From: Modestobacter marinus | GTDB lineage: Bacteria; Actinomycetota; Actinomycetes; Mycobacteriales; Geodermatophilaceae | NCBI RefSeq assembly: GCF_011758655.1 | Contig: NZ_JAAMPA010000003.1 | Coordinates: 124,001-188,000 of the forward strand | Direction: 5' to 3' | DNA: 64,000 nt | Shown here: piece after piece, positions 61,841-64,000 of the stretch | Position numbering within the stretch: position 1 is the first letter of the stretch | How the letters are laid out: every line of letters begins with the position of its first letter | Notes under the pieces: generated by a model | Databases searched by the model: none | Told to the model about the DNA's origin: nothing | The model's input: only the letters and a program-made list of their open reading frames with translations | Translations under genes and position numbers: made by a program

Positions 61841-61896
61841 GCCGCCCGGGCTGGTGCCCGCCGCAGGCCCGGGCAGGCACCAGCCGGTTGCCCTCC

Positions 61897-63975
61897 TCAG
61901 GCCCGGTCGGGAACCAGCCCGGTGTGCGCGGCCAGGAAGGCCAGCTGGTCGGCGGCCAGCCCCACCGTGCGGCTGACCGCCCGGGCGCCGTGGCCCACCG
62001 ACAGCTCCCGGCGCAGCACGATCGGCGCCTCCGCCGTCGTCGCGTGCTGCAGGGCGGCGGCGAGCTTGCGGGCGTGCAGCGGGTCGACCCGGGTGTCGGA
62101 CTCGAAGGTCGTGAACAGCACCGCCGGGTACGCGGTGCCCTCGACCACCCGGTGGTACGGCGAGTAGCCCAGCAGCCAGCCCAGCTCCACCGGGTCGGCG
62201 GCGGTGCCGTACTCGTCGTTCCAGGTGCGCCCCAGCCCGAACAGCTCGTACCGCACCATGTCCAGCAGCGGTGCGCTGCAGACCACGGCGGCCACCAGGT
62301 CGGGGTGCTGGGTGGTCATGGCGCCCACCAGCAGCCCGCCGTTCGAGCCGCCCATCACGGCCAGCTGCGCCGGCGTCGTCCAGCCCTCGGCGACCAGGTG
62401 GCCCGCGGCCGCGGCGAAGTCGTCGAACACGTTCTGCTTGTGCTCCCGCATCCCGGCCCGGTGCCACTCCTCGCCGTGCTCGGAGCCGCCGCGCAGGTTC
62501 GCCACCACCCACACCCCGCCGGCGGCCACCCAGGCCAGGGCCTGCGCGCTGTAGGCCGGGGTGAGCGAGACGTTGAAGCCGCCGTAGCCGTAGAGCACGG
62601 TCGGGCGCGGGGTGTCGGGGCTGCCGGTGGCCGACAGCACGAACAGGTGCACCGGCGTCCCGTCCGGGGAGGTCGCGTGGGCCTCGACCACCTGCACGGC
62701 GGGCACGCTGCCGGCCACCGGGGCCTGCTCGTGTGCGGTGAGCGCGGTGGGGTCGGCGGCGTCCCAGCGCAGCACCGACGGTGGGGTCGCGTAGTCGGTG
62801 AAGCCGACCCAGGCGGCCGTGCCGCCCTCCGGCGGTGCGCTGACGCCGGCGACGCTGCCCGGGGGGAGCGCGGTCACCTCGGTGAGCCGGCCGGAACCGT
62901 CGGCGGCCCACACCGAGAGCCGGTCGGTGGCGTCGACCGCGTGGACGGCGAGCACCCGCAGGTCGCCGTCCGGGCCGTCGACCAGGGCGACGTCGCCGAG
63001 CACCCCGTCCTCGGACTGCGGGACCACCTCCTGCCAGGCAGCCGGGGCCCAGCCGGCCGGGTCGGTCGGGTCGGCCACCACCAGCCGCCCGCGGGGAGCG
63101 TCCCGATCGGTGTGCAGCCACAGCCGGCCGTCGCGGGCCACCCACGCCGAGGTCTGCGCGTCCACGCCGACCTGCAGCTCGCGGAGCACCCCGTCCCCGG
63201 CCAGGTCGGCCAGCCAGACGTCGTCCCGCGGCGCGGTGCCGACCGAGGCGGAGACGACCAGCCAGCGGCCGTCGGCGCTGGTGCGGGCGCCGAAGTAGGT
63301 GGAGGGGTCGCTGCCCTCGCCGTGCACCAGGACGTCGTCGGCGGGGTCACTGCCCACCCGGTGGCGCCACACCCGGCGGTGGAACTGCTCCTCGCCGGCC
63401 GGGACGAGCCCGGGGGCCAGCCGGCGCACGTAGAAGAGCTCCTGCCCGCCGGGCAGCCAGCCGACGGGGGAGTAGCGGCAGCGGTCGATCGGGCCCTCGA
63501 CCAGCTCGCCGGTGCCGACGTCCAGGACGAACAGCTGCGACTCCTCGTCGCCGCCGACCGACACCTGGTAGGCGAGCCGGTCGCCCTCCCACGAGGGGGA
63601 CCAGGCGTCCAGCGTGGTGGTGCCGGCCGGGTCCAGCGCCGTCGGGTCGACCAGCACCCGCACGGTGCCGTCGGGCTCGGTGACCCGCAGCACGGCGTGC
63701 TCCTGGCCGGGGTCGCGCCGGGTGGAGAACGCCCGCCCGTTGCGCCACACCGGGATGCCCACCGCACCGGCGTGCACCAGCTCGGCCAGCCGGTCGGCGA
63801 ACGCCGGACGGGCCGGGAGGCCGGCGAGGAGGCCCGCGGCCAGCTCGTCCTGCGCGGCGGCCCAGGCCACGGTGCGCGGGTCCCCGGCGTCCTCCAGCCA
63901 GCGGTAGGGGTCGGCGACCGGGTGACCGTGCAGGTCGTCGACCAGGTCCAGGCGGGGGGCATCGGGGTAGCGCAC
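61897..63975 (-). CDS. Prolyl oligopeptidase family serine peptidase (S9)
   Basis: 692 residues, the usual length for prolyl oligopeptidase/oligopeptidase B. A seven-bladed propeller covers about 70-415 and an alpha/beta-hydrolase domain the rest. The triad is Ser544 in M-G-G-S-N-G-G, Asp627 in E-S-D-T-R-V and His662 in [14 protein letters not shown] near 464-471 is the oxyanion-region sequence. No signal peptide, so cytoplasmic. GTG 63975 is six bases after TACGGT. Cleaves short Pro-containing peptides. Confidence 0.92.
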   Translation of the reverse strand: MRYPDAPRLDLVDDLHGHPVADPYRWLEDAGDPRTVAWAAAQDELAAGLLAGLPARPAFADRLAELVHAGAVGIPVWRNGRAFSTRRDPGQEHAVLRVTEPDGTVRVLVDPTALDPAGTTTLDAWSPSWEGDRLAYQVSVGGDEESQLFVLDVGTGELVEGPIDRCRYSPVGWLPGGQELFYVRRLAPGLVPAGEEQFHRRVWRHRVGSDPADDVLVHGEGSDPSTYFGARTSADGRWLVVSASVGTAPRDDVWLADLAGDGVLRELQVGVDAQTSAWVARDGRLWLHTDRDAPRGRLVVADPTDPAGWAPAAWQEVVPQSEDGVLGDVALVDGPDGDLRVLAVHAVDATDRLSVWAADGSGRLTEVTALPPGSVAGVSAPPEGGTAAWVGFTDYATPPSVLRWDAADPTALTAHEQAPVAGSVPAVQVVEAHATSPDGTPVHLFVLSATGSPDTPRPTVLYGYGGFNVSLTPAYSAQALAWVAAGGVWVVANLRGGSEHGEEWHRAGMREHKQNVFDDFAAAAGHLVAEGWTTPAQLAVMGGSNGGLLVGAMTTQHPDLVAAVVCSAPLLDMVRYELFGLGRTWNDEYGTAADPVELGWLLGYSPYHRVVEGTAYPAVLFTTFESDTRVDPLHARKLAAALQHATTAEAPIVLRRELSVGHGARAVSRTVGLAADQLAFLAAHTGLVPDRA

Positions 63976-63981
63976 GCGCCG

Positions 63982-63987
63982 ACCGTA
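63982..63987 (-). promoter_or_regulatory. -10 box of leaderless peptidase promoter
   Basis: TACGGT, six bases, then GTG at 63975; the same hexamer as the phosphatase promoter. Confidence 0.5.
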
Positions 63988-64000
63988 GCTGCGGCCACCG

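Overview
The window is chromosomal DNA from a very GC-rich actinobacterium. Codons are G/C-ending at the third position, TGA is the stop of almost every gene, and GTG starts are common. WhiB, FbiC (F420 synthesis), MccAB-type acyl-CoA carboxylase, GAF-ANTAR and stand-alone Roadblock proteins all point to Actinomycetes. The orthology pattern, and a TAG codon at the catalytic selenocysteine/cysteine site of an AhpD-like enzyme, point to the family Geodermatophilaceae (Blastococcus, Geodermatophilus, Modestobacter). The family call is an inference. I see no prophage, insertion sequence, CRISPR array or conjugation genes.

Layout. 0-3.4 kb (minus strand): a tightly overlapping operon of a VKOR-like membrane protein, an alpha/beta hydrolase with an Asp nucleophile, a DehI-type dehalogenase and a HAD-type haloacid dehalogenase that runs off the left edge, preceded by a CxxC peroxidase-like gene. 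3.5-7.2 kb: a lipoprotein, a Crp/Fnr regulator, the AhpD-like gene with in-frame UAG, tRNA-His and orn. 7.3-10.5 kb: two uncharacterised proteins, one polytopic and one single-pass. 10.9-17.2 kb: a TetR regulator and leucine/branched acyl-CoA catabolism genes (accD1, accA1, fadE19), with ferritin and a Cys-rich microprotein lodged between palindromic repeats. 17.3-22.7 kb: a Bcr/MarR efflux pair and cytosine uptake/deamination with PucR. 22.7-27.8 kb: a quinone reductase, WhiB2-like regulator, DUF885 peptidase, cupin and SRPBCC protein. 27.9-33 kb: a secreted beta-helix protein with LacI, and YczE with MocR/YczR. 33-40.5 kb: fbiC, flavin reductase, a flavoprotein disulfide reductase with an NAD kinase, transglutaminase and SGNH hydrolase. 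40.5-46.3 kb: c-di-GMP (PAS-GGDEF-EAL), STAS, DUF427, luciferase-like and GAF-ANTAR genes. 46.5-51.9 kb: a secreted esterase, small lipoprotein, tRNA-Arg, SSB, EttA, tyrosine phosphatase and thioesterase. 51.9-55.3 kb: the biotin ECF transporter bioYMN with a MOSC protein, and a Roadblock protein. 55.4-64 kb: an orphan sugar-type ABC ATPase, GH13 glucosidase, truncated haemoglobin/MFS pair, orphan ABC binding lipoprotein and a prolyl oligopeptidase.

The most notable observation is the AhpD-like gene at 5328-6293. Its CxxC active site reads C-F-Y-UAG, followed by a hairpin at bacterial-SECIS distance. Since nearly every gene here stops with TGA, moving selenocysteine to UAG would avoid ambiguity. 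Other observations are three unrelated dehalogenase-type enzymes in one overlapping operon, a recurrent leaderless promoter architecture (a -10 box, exactly six bases, then ATG/GTG), a palindrome-flanked cassette splitting the acyl-CoA carboxylase genes, a dyad shared by whiB2 and the c-di-GMP gene, and a probable CTG start codon.
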